NCBI RefSeq assembly: GCF_039595395.1
Contig: NZ_JBCNLP010000001.1
Span: forward strand, 3,100,001 to 3,164,000
Direction of reading: 5' to 3'
Length of the DNA: 64,000 bases
From: Novosphingobium sp.
GTDB lineage: Bacteria > Pseudomonadota > Alphaproteobacteria > Sphingomonadales > Sphingomonadaceae
Part shown: positions 9,391 to 17,407 of the stretch, in pieces
How positions within the stretch are numbered: the first letter of the stretch is position 1
How the letters are laid out: every line of letters starts with the position of its first letter
Program-made: the position numbers and the translations under genes
The notes under the pieces: generated by a model
What the model saw: only the letters and a program-made list of their open reading frames with translations
Told to the model about the DNA's origin: nothing
Database searches by the model: none

Positions 9391-10308
9391 TTGAAAAATA
9401 TCGAAACTGTTACCGTCGTTGGCGCCGGTGCTATGGGCTGCTACTTTAGCGGCCGTCTGGCCGAGAATGGATTTCGTGTGCAGATCGTCGATGTCGATCA
9501 GGCACGTCTTGAAGCGATGCGCCTTGAGGGCATCACCTTGCATGACGATTTAGGCACACGCGCCGTCGCCATATCAGGGGGGCTTGCCACCGAGGTGGCA
9601 GGCGAGGTCGATGTGCTGATCGTATTTACCAAAGGGCAGTACACGGCCGCCGCAGTCCAATCCGTCCGCCACCTGATCAGCCCAAATACCATTGTACTCA
9701 CACTCCAGAATGGGTTGGGCAATGCTGAAACGATTGCTGCTGTGCAGACGCCCGCGCACGTCCTGATCGGCGTAACAGATGTACCAGCAGATCTGGAAGG
9801 CCCCACCACGGTGAGCTCCCACGGCAAAGGGCATATCTGGCTTGGGCAGTACGAAACCAGCGACAATGACGACGTTGCGCGCGTGGCTGCCTGCCTCCAG
9901 GCTGGCGGATTCGACGCTGTGGTCGACAACAACGTGCGCGTGCCGATCTGGGAAAAGGTGGCATTCAATGCAGCGCTTAATGCCCTGTGCACCGTCACCA
10001 TGGTGCCGGTCGGCGGATTGGCGGGAGAAGTCGGGCTGCGCCTGATCGCGCGGGTGACCGATGAAGTTGCGGCGGTCGCCAAAGCGCTTGACGTGCCGGT
10101 GGATCTGCCCCGCATCCTGGCGAAAATCGACTTCGCGCTTAACAATCATCAGGGCCACAAGCCCTCAATGCTACAGGACCGTCTGGCCAACCGGCGCACG
10201 GAGATCGATTTTATCAACGGCGCGGTGTCCCGCCTGGGTCGGGACGCAGGTATCCCGACTCCGACCAATGATGTTCTGGTCGATCTAATTAGAGTGATTG
10301 AAGGCTGA
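9391..10308 (+). CDS. Ketopantoate reductase (PanE/ApbA) family NAD(P) dehydrogenase
   Basis: Reductase/dehydrogenase of about 305 residues interconverting a 2-keto acid and a D-2-hydroxy acid. Rossmann motif VVGAGAMGCYFSGRLAENG at the N terminus; QNGLGN; the catalytic Lys lies in WEKVAFNAALNALCTV; the C-terminal helix region has SMLQDRLANRRTEIDFINGA with the conserved Ser and Glu. I chose the TTG at 9391 because CGGAGAAA lies 6-7 nt upstream and the protein then begins directly at the Rossmann strand. The setting argues against a biosynthetic panE: NAD-dependent D-mandelate dehydrogenases of Enterococcus belong to this family, so it could oxidise the other enantiomer of the block's hydroxy acid. 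That role is inference. Confidence 0.82.
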   Translation: MKNIETVTVVGAGAMGCYFSGRLAENGFRVQIVDVDQARLEAMRLEGITLHDDLGTRAVAISGGLATEVAGEVDVLIVFTKGQYTAAAVQSVRHLISPNTIVLTLQNGLGNAETIAAVQTPAHVLIGVTDVPADLEGPTTVSSHGKGHIWLGQYETSDNDDVARVAACLQAGGFDAVVDNNVRVPIWEKVAFNAALNALCTVTMVPVGGLAGEVGLRLIARVTDEVAAVAKALDVPVDLPRILAKIDFALNNHQGHKPSMLQDRLANRRTEIDFINGAVSRLGRDAGIPTPTNDVLVDLIRVIEG

Positions 10309-10675
10309 TTTCTTGCGCCTTGATCTGCCGGAAGCCTACCATCGAACCTGCTTTCCCCTTGGAAGGGCACGACGGCTCCATGCCGCCGGACAATGCTCAG
10401 AGGTGACGGAGCCACGGCACCCCGGTGGCTGGCTTGCCAGTAGCTGTTTCAATCCTGACCAATCGACCTTACCGGATCTGAAAATGCTTGCTCCGCACTC
10501 CATTCGTCGTGGTTGAAGTGGGACACCAATTTTCCGGGTTGATAGTTGGACATCAAACCTATATTTCGATGAGAGACGCCACAAGGCGCAGGCAGAGGAT
10601 CGCGATATTTTGGCGCAGAAAAACCATCGGGCACATGAAGCCCCCCACTCCCCAGGGCTAAGCGAAGGTCTTGTC
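10309..10675. other. Intergenic region upstream of MFS gene
   Basis: A 367-bp stretch with no convincing gene. It contains the third MarR-type operator (10542-10561) and a TGGGACACCAATTTTCC segment at 10519-10535 similar to 81-97. Confidence 0.5.
10542..10561. promoter_or_regulatory. Putative MarR operator 3
   Basis: ATAGTTGGACATCAAACCTA matches operator 1 closely: same ATAGTT half, same spacing, CAAAC in the right half. It lies 114 bp before the chosen MFS start and suggests that the importer is controlled with the enzymes. Confidence 0.65.
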
Positions 10676-12013
10676 GTGAGCCAACCTCTGAGCATTGGTG
10701 AGGTTATCGATGGTGGCCCCTGGAGTTTTCTCCAGCGCTTCGTGGTGCTGCTAGCGGCCCTTTCCATTGTCCTCGATGGGTTTGACGGCCAACTAATTGG
10801 CTTTGCCATTCCAGTTCTCATAAAGGAATGGGGTGTCACCAAAGCTGATTTTGCACCGGTCGTGGCCATGGGGTTGGTCGGCATGGCAGTCGGCAGCGGA
10901 ATCGCTGGCTTTATCGCTGACCGCTATGGTCGTCGAATCGCCATCCTAGGGTCGGTGATCTGCTTCGGCATTGCAACGCTCGCGATCGGCCTGTCGCCCA
11001 ACATCTGGACGATCGCTATCCTGCGGTTCTGCGCGGGCCTTGGTATTGGAGGCGCACTGCCCGCCTCGACGACGCTGGCTGGCGAATTTACCCCGCAGCG
11101 CTATCGCACCATGGCGATCACCGGCACGATCGTCTGCGTACCTCTCGGCGGCACGCTTGCCGGCCTGTTCGCATCGCAGATCTTGCCCGCATTCGGTTGG
11201 CGCATGCTGTTTTACGCGGGAGGCGCCATTCCCCTGGTGCTATCGCTCATATTGGTCGCCGCACTGCCAGAATCGCCGCGCTGGCTAGCGCGCAAGCAAC
11301 CCAAGTGGCCCACGCTGGTCGCCCTGCTCCACCGTATGGGCCGTGACGTCTCTGAACATGCGACATTCGCGCAAGCTCCCGATGAGGTCGTGAAAACCGG
11401 GCGCGGTGTCAAAGCGCTCTTCACGGACGGCCGGGCGTTGAGCACGATCGCCTTGTGGGCTGGATTTTTCCTCACCCTGCTCGCGGTCTATCTCGCCTTC
11501 AGCTGGCTTCCTACCATGCTGACCAGCGAAGGACTGAGCGTGGTCGTCGCCGGGCGCGGCCTCACCGCTTACAATCTTGGCGGGGTGTTTGGCGCACTGG
11601 CCTGTGCGGTTGCAATCAATCGCTTCGGTTCGCGCTGGCCGCTCGCCTTCTGCTGCGCAGGAGCAGCAATCAGCGCCTTCTATCTACGCGGCCTCAACAT
11701 CGCCGGAGATACCAGCCTATTCGTGATTGGACTTGGTGTGCACGGCCTGTTCGTGAATGCGGTTCAGTCCACCATGTATGCGGTCGCCGGCAACATGTAT
11801 CCCACAGACGTGCGTGCATCCGGCACAGCTGCCGGACTGGTGGTTGGGCGGCTCGGCGCCATTCTCAGTGCATTTGCCGGGGCGATCGTGATCGCAAGAG
11901 GAGGTGCGGATGGCTACCTCGGGCTGCTGGCATTCGCGATGACTGGTGCAATGGTCGCCATCCTTTTGCTCAAGAACCATATCCCGCGCGCGACAACTAC
12001 CACACGCCGGTGA
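10676..12013 (+). CDS. MFS transporter, aromatic acid:H+ symporter-like
   Basis: Inner-membrane importer with 12 predicted transmembrane segments, about 445 residues. The first helix carries LDGFDGQLIGFAIPVL, the DGFD-type signature of the PcaK/BenK aromatic-acid symporter family; the loop after helix 2 has GFIADRYGRRIAILG and helix 4 RFCAGLGIGGALPASTTLAGE, followed by MYPTDVRASGTAAG late in the protein. I chose GTG at 10676 (GAAGG about 10 nt upstream), giving the usual ~20-residue cytoplasmic lead; a TTG at 10610 is also in frame. It is followed within 95 bp by a porin gene. A MarR-type operator lies upstream. Likely cargo is the aromatic or hydroxy acid degraded by this block. Confidence 0.87.
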   Translation: MSQPLSIGEVIDGGPWSFLQRFVVLLAALSIVLDGFDGQLIGFAIPVLIKEWGVTKADFAPVVAMGLVGMAVGSGIAGFIADRYGRRIAILGSVICFGIATLAIGLSPNIWTIAILRFCAGLGIGGALPASTTLAGEFTPQRYRTMAITGTIVCVPLGGTLAGLFASQILPAFGWRMLFYAGGAIPLVLSLILVAALPESPRWLARKQPKWPTLVALLHRMGRDVSEHATFAQAPDEVVKTGRGVKALFTDGRALSTIALWAGFFLTLLAVYLAFSWLPTMLTSEGLSVVVAGRGLTAYNLGGVFGALACAVAINRFGSRWPLAFCCAGAAISAFYLRGLNIAGDTSLFVIGLGVHGLFVNAVQSTMYAVAGNMYPTDVRASGTAAGLVVGRLGAILSAFAGAIVIARGGADGYLGLLAFAMTGAMVAILLLKNHIPRATTTTRR

Positions 12014-12033
12014 GATCGAGCTGATGCAGGCCT

Positions 12034-12056
12034 CGTCGGACCGGGTGTGTCCGACG
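12034..12056 (+). terminator. Hairpin between MFS and porin genes
   Basis: CGTCGGAC and GTCCGACG are perfect 8-bp arms with a 7-nt loop, 20 nt after the MFS stop. There is no U-run; it could be an attenuator or a processing site within one transcript. Confidence 0.4.
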
Positions 12057-12108
12057 GGACCAGACAATGCGGCGTAGCCGCCATTCATCTGAAATCGGGG
12101 GATGAACA

Positions 12109-13644
12109 ATGAAGCGATTGGCATTGCGCCGGGGCACCAGCCTCGGTGCCGGGATTTTTGCGCTCATCGCCGGGTCAACTGGAGCGGCTGCCCAAACCGC
12201 GAACGAAGCCACAGTCGAAAGCAAGCCAGCCAAGATAGCGAAATCGAAGCACGCGCCTGGTGCTGCCGAGGCCGTCATTGCCCCACCGCTTAATCTGCCA
12301 CATCCGGTGCACGCGCCGACCAGCGTTCTCCCGTCTACGCTCGCCTTCCAGCCGCTGCCCTATGACGAGACCTACACCCAGTACGCCGACCCTACCATGC
12401 GCACGACCACCTGGGCCAAACTCAAGCACATCCCGCTGTGGACCGATGGTTTTCTCACCGTTGGAGGTGACGCGCGCCTGCGCACCGAGACACGCGACCA
12501 CCTCAACTTCGGGCGCGGGGCTGAAGATCGTGGCCTGGATATCCAATACCGAGTACGGCTCTGGGCCGATCTCCACTGGACCGATTATCTGAGAACCTTC
12601 ACCGAGATCGAAGCGACCGACACGCATGGGGCCAACGTCACGCCCAATGCCGTCGATGCGAACACCGCAGAATTGCATCAGGCTTTCGCTGAAATCAGTC
12701 TGCCCACCGATGGATCTGGCGGTCGCTTCATCGCTCGCGCGGGGCGTCAGGAAATTTCTTTCGGCAAGGCACGCCTGTTCGATGCACGTAACGCTCCAAA
12801 CACGCGCCGCTCCTTCGACGCCGCCCGCACTCAGTGGCAAAATGGCCAATGGCGTGTAGGTTTACTGGGCGGGTTGGCCGTGCAGGACAAGCTGGGCTCG
12901 TTCAACGACAGCACCAATTACGACTTTTCATTCATTGCCGCTCATGCGGCGCGCAAACTCAACCCACTGCTCAAAAATGCCGAGTTGGAGATCCTTTATA
13001 TCCACTCAGACCGAAAAGGTGCGGCTGTGCCCTTGTTCGACGCCCGCCGCGACACATTGTCAGCGCGGTTAGCAGGCCGGCAAGGCAAACTGGATTATGA
13101 TATAGAGCTTATCGGCCAACATGGCGAGACGGCTGCGGGGCAGACCATCAAGGCATGGCTCTACGGTATGGACACCGCCTATCAGCTCCCGGGCGCCTGG
13201 AAGCCCAGAGTCGGTTTTCGAACAGACATCGGATCAGGAGATCGCCATCCGGGTAACGGCACCTCGGGCACGTACGACTTCCTCTGGTCGAGAGGTCAAA
13301 CCTTCACAGCAGAGTTCGGCTACTCGAACCTGATCCAAGCAGGCCCTTCTTTTGGCATGAAGCCATCCAAAAAGCTGACCATGGAAGTGACGGCATCTGG
13401 GCTTTGGCGGGCCACCAATCAGGATAACCTCTACGCCATGACTGGCGCGATCCTGCGGAGAGCCAACGAAAGCTCGGCGCATTATGTGGGCCTGCGCAAC
13501 ACGGCCCGACTGGATTATCAGTGCAACCGGTATGTGGTTACCGGCCTGTACATCAATCGAGTTCAGGCGGGTAGGTTTTTGCACGAGACTGGAGATGGGA
13601 AAAATCTCCTTTACACATCGGTCTATATTTCATCACGCTTTTGA
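12109..13644 (+). CDS. Alginate-export-family outer-membrane porin
   Basis: Outer-membrane beta-barrel of 511 residues with a signal peptide (MKRLALRRGTSLGAGIFALI, cleavage after GAAA). The body matches the alginate-export domain family: WTDGFLTVGGDARLRTETRD, IQYRVRLWADLHWTDYLRTF, AFAEISLP, FIARAGRQEISFGKARLFDA and FDAARTQW, with amphipathic strands to a terminal Phe (YISSRF). In proteobacteria this family is often found beside aromatic catabolic genes rather than alginate genes. GGGGGATGAACA precedes the ATG. It follows the MFS gene and probably admits the same compound through the outer membrane. Confidence 0.85.
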   Translation: MKRLALRRGTSLGAGIFALIAGSTGAAAQTANEATVESKPAKIAKSKHAPGAAEAVIAPPLNLPHPVHAPTSVLPSTLAFQPLPYDETYTQYADPTMRTTTWAKLKHIPLWTDGFLTVGGDARLRTETRDHLNFGRGAEDRGLDIQYRVRLWADLHWTDYLRTFTEIEATDTHGANVTPNAVDANTAELHQAFAEISLPTDGSGGRFIARAGRQEISFGKARLFDARNAPNTRRSFDAARTQWQNGQWRVGLLGGLAVQDKLGSFNDSTNYDFSFIAAHAARKLNPLLKNAELEILYIHSDRKGAAVPLFDARRDTLSARLAGRQGKLDYDIELIGQHGETAAGQTIKAWLYGMDTAYQLPGAWKPRVGFRTDIGSGDRHPGNGTSGTYDFLWSRGQTFTAEFGYSNLIQAGPSFGMKPSKKLTMEVTASGLWRATNQDNLYAMTGAILRRANESSAHYVGLRNTARLDYQCNRYVVTGLYINRVQAGRFLHETGDGKNLLYTSVYISSRF

Positions 13645-14304
13645 TCGCTGGCATCACACCTTTTTGCAATAAAAACGACAATTAAGGCATGTGACTTTAT
13701 ATAAATGTCGCGAATTATCCTTTCGCAATGGCCACATTAAAAATGAGCATACTTCACTTTTGTTATAATTAAGATCAATCTTATTTCCTCTTGTCTCTCT
13801 CGAGTGAATCCGAATAGATCTTTTCAGGAACGTGATCATGTCGTCTATGCTTGACCGGAGCGTCGGAAGCTGCCTTTCCGGTTTCCACGACACAAGCGCC
13901 GTTCCGGATCCCTACGACCATCCCACCGTCGCTCGGCTACACCCTCCGCCCCGAACATCCTCTCCCAGCAAGAGCCCTTCCAGTAGCTTCTCAAAAATGG
14001 ATTTATACCCCACCCTCAAATACAATGAGAGCACTCTCAGTAGATGAGACATCCTACAATATAACCGGCAGGAACCCGTCAAAAAATCATCGTAATGAGC
14101 CAAATGTATAACACTGTTTTTTGAGCTTTATTTCTCAACTACTCAGGGAGCCATTTCGTATAAAGCATTGCATTTACAATGCTTTTGCAATGCCTCACTT
14201 TGAAAATCGCGTGAGGCAGCCATTTCCCATCCAGATCGCGAACGACCCAAGGGGCAAGGATGCCCATCCGTCACATCCGCGATTGGCCCCTCTATCACTT
14301 GATC
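13645..14304. other. Low-GC gene-free stretch at block boundary
   Basis: About 660 bp, clearly richer in A and T than either side, with no protein family recognisable in any frame. It separates the hydroxy-acid block from the efflux operon and may mark the edge of a transferred segment. Its right end carries two short hairpins (14162-14217). Confidence 0.5.
14162..14217 (-). terminator. Tandem hairpins downstream of cupin gene
   Basis: AAAGCATTG and CAATGCTTT (14162-14185, 6-nt loop), and GCCTCAC and GTGAGGC (14192-14217, 12-nt loop). They lie about 90 bp past the end of the minus-strand efflux operon and could terminate it. Confidence 0.4.
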
Positions 14305-14718
14305 TCAATGATGGTCGGGAATGACCAGATTATGGTCATCGGAATCTGCCACAAAAACAGCCAACAGACGCGCAGGCTCGGTATCGCTGGCATTTTCGCT
14401 GACGCCGTGATGGGCGCCCGGGTTCTCGAACCAGCTTTCGCCCGCCTTGAACACGCGTGGCGGCGCATCATCCACCGAACTGCGGATCTCGCCCGAAATC
14501 ACATAGGCAAATATGAAGGCCGAGGGCGCATGGCGATGCGCAGGCGATGCGCCGCGCGGCGGATAGGTGACCTCCACCGCGATCAGCGATTTGCCCGGCA
14601 CATTGGGCAGCGCCTGCATGAAGGCGATTTTCTTGCTTTCCTCGGGCCGCTCGGGAGCGGCCTGCGCAGGCACGGTGGAAGCCAGGAACAACAGGGCGGC
14701 GGCAATGCGTTTCATCAT
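14305..14718 (-). CDS. Periplasmic cupin-domain protein
   Basis: Small exported single-cupin protein of 137 residues. A signal peptide (MMKRIAAALLFLASTVPAQA) is followed by the cupin: HRHAPSAFIFAYVISGEIR (metal-binding His pair and Glu-like region) and, later, PGAHHGVSENASDTEPARLLAVFV. Related proteins are annotated as cupins of the quercetinase/oxalate-decarboxylase type but their role is mostly unknown. AGGACG precedes the ATG. It is the last gene of the nodT-emrA-emrB operon, 8 nt after emrB, so it may modify or bind compounds handled by the pump; no function can be assigned. Confidence 0.8.
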   Translation of the reverse strand: MMKRIAAALLFLASTVPAQAAPERPEESKKIAFMQALPNVPGKSLIAVEVTYPPRGASPAHRHAPSAFIFAYVISGEIRSSVDDAPPRVFKAGESWFENPGAHHGVSENASDTEPARLLAVFVADSDDHNLVIPDHH

Positions 14719-14726
14719 TCGTCCTT

Positions 14727-16256
14727 TCAGTCGGCGGCAATAGGTCCGGTGGGCGCAGGCGGGCGGCGGGCAAGCCAGACGAAGGCGATCAGCCCCAGCG
14801 AGATCCATCCGCAGGCCCAGAAAATGTCTGTGGCAGAGAGCAGATAGGCCTGCCCGACCAGCTGGCGCGCGATCGCCCCCTGCGCCTGATGCTCGCTCAG
14901 GCCTTGCCCGGCCAGATGGGTGACCGCTCCAGGAAATGGGCCCTGAAATGGCGAGCTGGCTTCGGCAAGGCGCGTCTGATGGAGGGCCTCGCGCCGGTCC
15001 CAGATGGTCGTGACGATGGAGGCGGCAAAGCTGCCCCCGGTGATGCGCGCAAAGTTCGAAATACCGGTGGCCGAGGGAGTCCGCTCGGGCGGGATGCCGC
15101 CCAGCGAGATCGTCAGCATGGCGAGGAAGAAGGTGCTCATCGCCACGCCCTGCACCAGCAAGGGCAGGGTGAAGTGCCAGTAATCGGCATAGGTGGTGTA
15201 GCCCGCCCGCATGAAATAGCTGAGCGCAAAGGCGGCAAAGGCCAGAGTGCCCAGCCAGCGCGCATCCACCCGCGCCGACAGCGGCGCGATCAAGGGCGTA
15301 CACAGCACAGCGACAAGCCCGCTGGGCGCGGACACCAGCCCCGCCCAGGTCGCGGTATAACCCAGTTGCATCTGAAGCCACAAAGGCAGCAGCAGCGTGT
15401 TGCCGAAGAACAGCGCATAGCCCAGGCAGAAGGCCGCCGTGCCCAGCGCGAAATTGCGATCTCCCAACAGGCGCAGATCCACCGCCGGGCGGGCCTCGGT
15501 CAGCTCCCACATCAGCCAGCAGACGAAACCCAGCGCCGAGAGCAGCGCAGTCACCAGAATGAAGCTGGAGTTGAACCAGTCGGCATTCTTGCCCAGATCC
15601 AGCACCATCTGCAGCGTGCCCACCCAGAAGGCCAGCAGCAGCAGGCCCACCACATCGATGGGCAGGCGATGGGTGGCCGTCTCGCGCCGCCGCAACAAGG
15701 CCCAGCTGACCAGCCCCGCGACCAGCCCCACCGGCACGTTGATCAGGAAAATCCAGCCCCAGTGGTAATTGTCGCTGATATAGCCGCCAAGGATCGGCCC
15801 CGCCACGGGCCCCACCAGCGTCGTCATCGACCAGATGCCAAGCGCCGTGGCGCGCTTGCTTTCGGGAAAGATCGAGATCAGCAGCGCCTGGCTGCCGGGG
15901 ATCATGGGGCCGGACACAGCCCCCTGCAGCAGACGGAACAGGATCAGCGAGGGCAGGCTCCACGCCACACCGCACAGCAGCGAGGCCGCGGTGAACAGCA
16001 GCACCGACACCACAAAGGTCCGCACGACACCAAACCGCCCCATAAACCAGCCCGTCAGCGGCACGGTCACGCCGTTGGCCACGGCAAAGGCGGTGATGAC
16101 CCATGTGGAGTTGTCGGCGCTCACCCCCAGATTGCCGGCGATGGTGGTCAGCGAGACATTCGCGATGGTCGTGTCGAGCACCTGCATGAAGGTGCCCAGC
16201 GCCAGCGCCAACGCGGCGATCCCCAGCCGGGGCCCCGTCAGCGGCGCGGTGTCCAT
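14727..16256 (-). CDS. emrB: DHA2-family MFS drug exporter, EmrB/QacA type
   Basis: Inner-membrane multidrug:proton antiporter, 509 residues with 14 predicted helices. Motifs seen: FMQVLDTTIANVSLTTIAGN in helix 1, STWVITAFAVANGVTVPLTG, the antiporter motif region LLQGAVSGPMIPGSQALLIS and GPAVGPILGGYISDNYHWGW with FLINVPVG. The ATG at 16256 overlaps the emrA stop (TGATG), showing translational coupling. It works with the upstream EmrA adaptor and the NodT outer-membrane channel as a tripartite pump. Substrates are unknown. The gene symbol is by family, not proven orthology. Confidence 0.88.
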   Translation of the reverse strand: MDTAPLTGPRLGIAALALALGTFMQVLDTTIANVSLTTIAGNLGVSADNSTWVITAFAVANGVTVPLTGWFMGRFGVVRTFVVSVLLFTAASLLCGVAWSLPSLILFRLLQGAVSGPMIPGSQALLISIFPESKRATALGIWSMTTLVGPVAGPILGGYISDNYHWGWIFLINVPVGLVAGLVSWALLRRRETATHRLPIDVVGLLLLAFWVGTLQMVLDLGKNADWFNSSFILVTALLSALGFVCWLMWELTEARPAVDLRLLGDRNFALGTAAFCLGYALFFGNTLLLPLWLQMQLGYTATWAGLVSAPSGLVAVLCTPLIAPLSARVDARWLGTLAFAAFALSYFMRAGYTTYADYWHFTLPLLVQGVAMSTFFLAMLTISLGGIPPERTPSATGISNFARITGGSFAASIVTTIWDRREALHQTRLAEASSPFQGPFPGAVTHLAGQGLSEHQAQGAIARQLVGQAYLLSATDIFWACGWISLGLIAFVWLARRPPAPTGPIAAD

Positions 16257-17404
16257 CACCGGTTCCCCCGGTTGTCGGCCAGAATGCGGGCGATCAGGCG
16301 GTCGGCCTGCACCGCGCCGTCCTCGCTCTGCTGACTGCCGGGGATGGTGGCCGCCATGCGCGCCACAGGCGGCCCGGCATGATCATGCGTGTCGACGGTC
16401 ACCTTCACCGACAGGCCGATCTGCAAGGGATGGCGCCGCAACTCGGCCGGATCGAGCCCGATGCGCACGGGCAGACGCTGGACGATCTTGATCCAGTTGC
16501 CGCTGGCATTTTGCGGCGGCAACAGCGCAAAGGCATTGCCGCTGCCCGCCCCCAGCCCCAACACATGGCCGTGATAGGTTACCTTGTCGCCATAGACATC
16601 GGTTTCCACGGTGGCGGGCTGGCCGGCGCGGATATCGGCGAGCTGGGTTTCACGATAATTGGCATCGATCCACACCCGGTCGAGCGGCACCACGGCCATC
16701 AGCAGAGCGCCGGGTGCCACCTGCTGGCCCAGTTGCACGCCGCGCTGGGCAATGATGCCGTCCACCGGCGCGATCAGTTGCATATGGCTGCGCGTGATAA
16801 CGGCATGGCGCAGCGCGGCCTGCGCGGCCTGCACATCGGGATTGTTGCTCACCGTCGTCCCCGCCACCGAGGCCAGAGCCTGCGTATGGCGGCTGACCGC
16901 CAGCTCCAGCGCGGCCTGAGCGATGCGGAGATTGTCGGCGGCATGGGCCGCCTCCTCGCCCGAGACCGCTCCGTCGCGCACCGCAGACTTGCGGCGGGCG
17001 AGATCGTCGCGTGCCTTGGCCAGTTCAGCGCGGGCATGGGTGATTTCGGCATCGGCGGCGTCGGCCTGCGCAAAGCCCGATCGCACCGAGCGCACACTTT
17101 GTGCCAGATGCGCCGCCGCGCCGGCCACAGCGACATCGGCCGTCGCCGGGTCCAGCTCGACCAGCGGTGCGCCGCGCTTCACGGCCTCGGTGTTGTCGGC
17201 ATGAATGGCGATGACGGTGCCGGCTTCGCGCGGGGTGATCGCCACCACATCGCCCGCCACATAGGCATCGTCGGTCCATTCCGAAGCGCCCGTGAAGAGA
17301 TAGTCATAACCGGCATAGGCGGCCCCGCCGGCCAGCACCACCGCCGCTATGGCCAGAAAGCCGCGCTTGCGCGCAACCGATGGCGCCTGCTGTTCCACGT
17401 CCAT
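16256..17404 (-). CDS. emrA: HlyD/EmrA-type membrane fusion protein
   Basis: Periplasmic adaptor of a tripartite pump, 382 residues. One N-terminal transmembrane helix (FLAIAAVVLAGGAAYAGYDY), then the EmrA signature TDDAYVAGDVVAITPREAGT, a lipoyl half, a long coiled-coil hairpin rich in Ala and Glu, and the second lipoyl half (LIAPVDGIIAQRGVQLGQQV), followed by VWIDANYRETQLADIRAGQP. It lies 3 nt after nodT and overlaps emrB, forming a nodT-emrA-emrB-cupin operon on the minus strand. Confidence 0.9.
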   Translation of the reverse strand: MDVEQQAPSVARKRGFLAIAAVVLAGGAAYAGYDYLFTGASEWTDDAYVAGDVVAITPREAGTVIAIHADNTEAVKRGAPLVELDPATADVAVAGAAAHLAQSVRSVRSGFAQADAADAEITHARAELAKARDDLARRKSAVRDGAVSGEEAAHAADNLRIAQAALELAVSRHTQALASVAGTTVSNNPDVQAAQAALRHAVITRSHMQLIAPVDGIIAQRGVQLGQQVAPGALLMAVVPLDRVWIDANYRETQLADIRAGQPATVETDVYGDKVTYHGHVLGLGAGSGNAFALLPPQNASGNWIKIVQRLPVRIGLDPAELRRHPLQIGLSVKVTVDTHDHAGPPVARMAATIPGSQQSEDGAVQADRLIARILADNRGNR

Positions 17405-17407
17405 GGC

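Noticed and set aside
9391..10308. Calling this gene panE for pantothenate synthesis
   Set aside because: Family match is to the broad KPR fold and the neighbours are all hydroxy-acid/aromatic catabolism; the symbol would overstate the evidence.
13654..13893. 79-codon minus-strand frame in the AT-rich gap
   Set aside because: No family features and no convincing ribosome binding site.
14889..16334. Long plus-strand frame rich in Gln, His and Arg
   Set aside because: Mirror of emrB codon bias in GC-rich DNA; no domain and no ribosome binding site.
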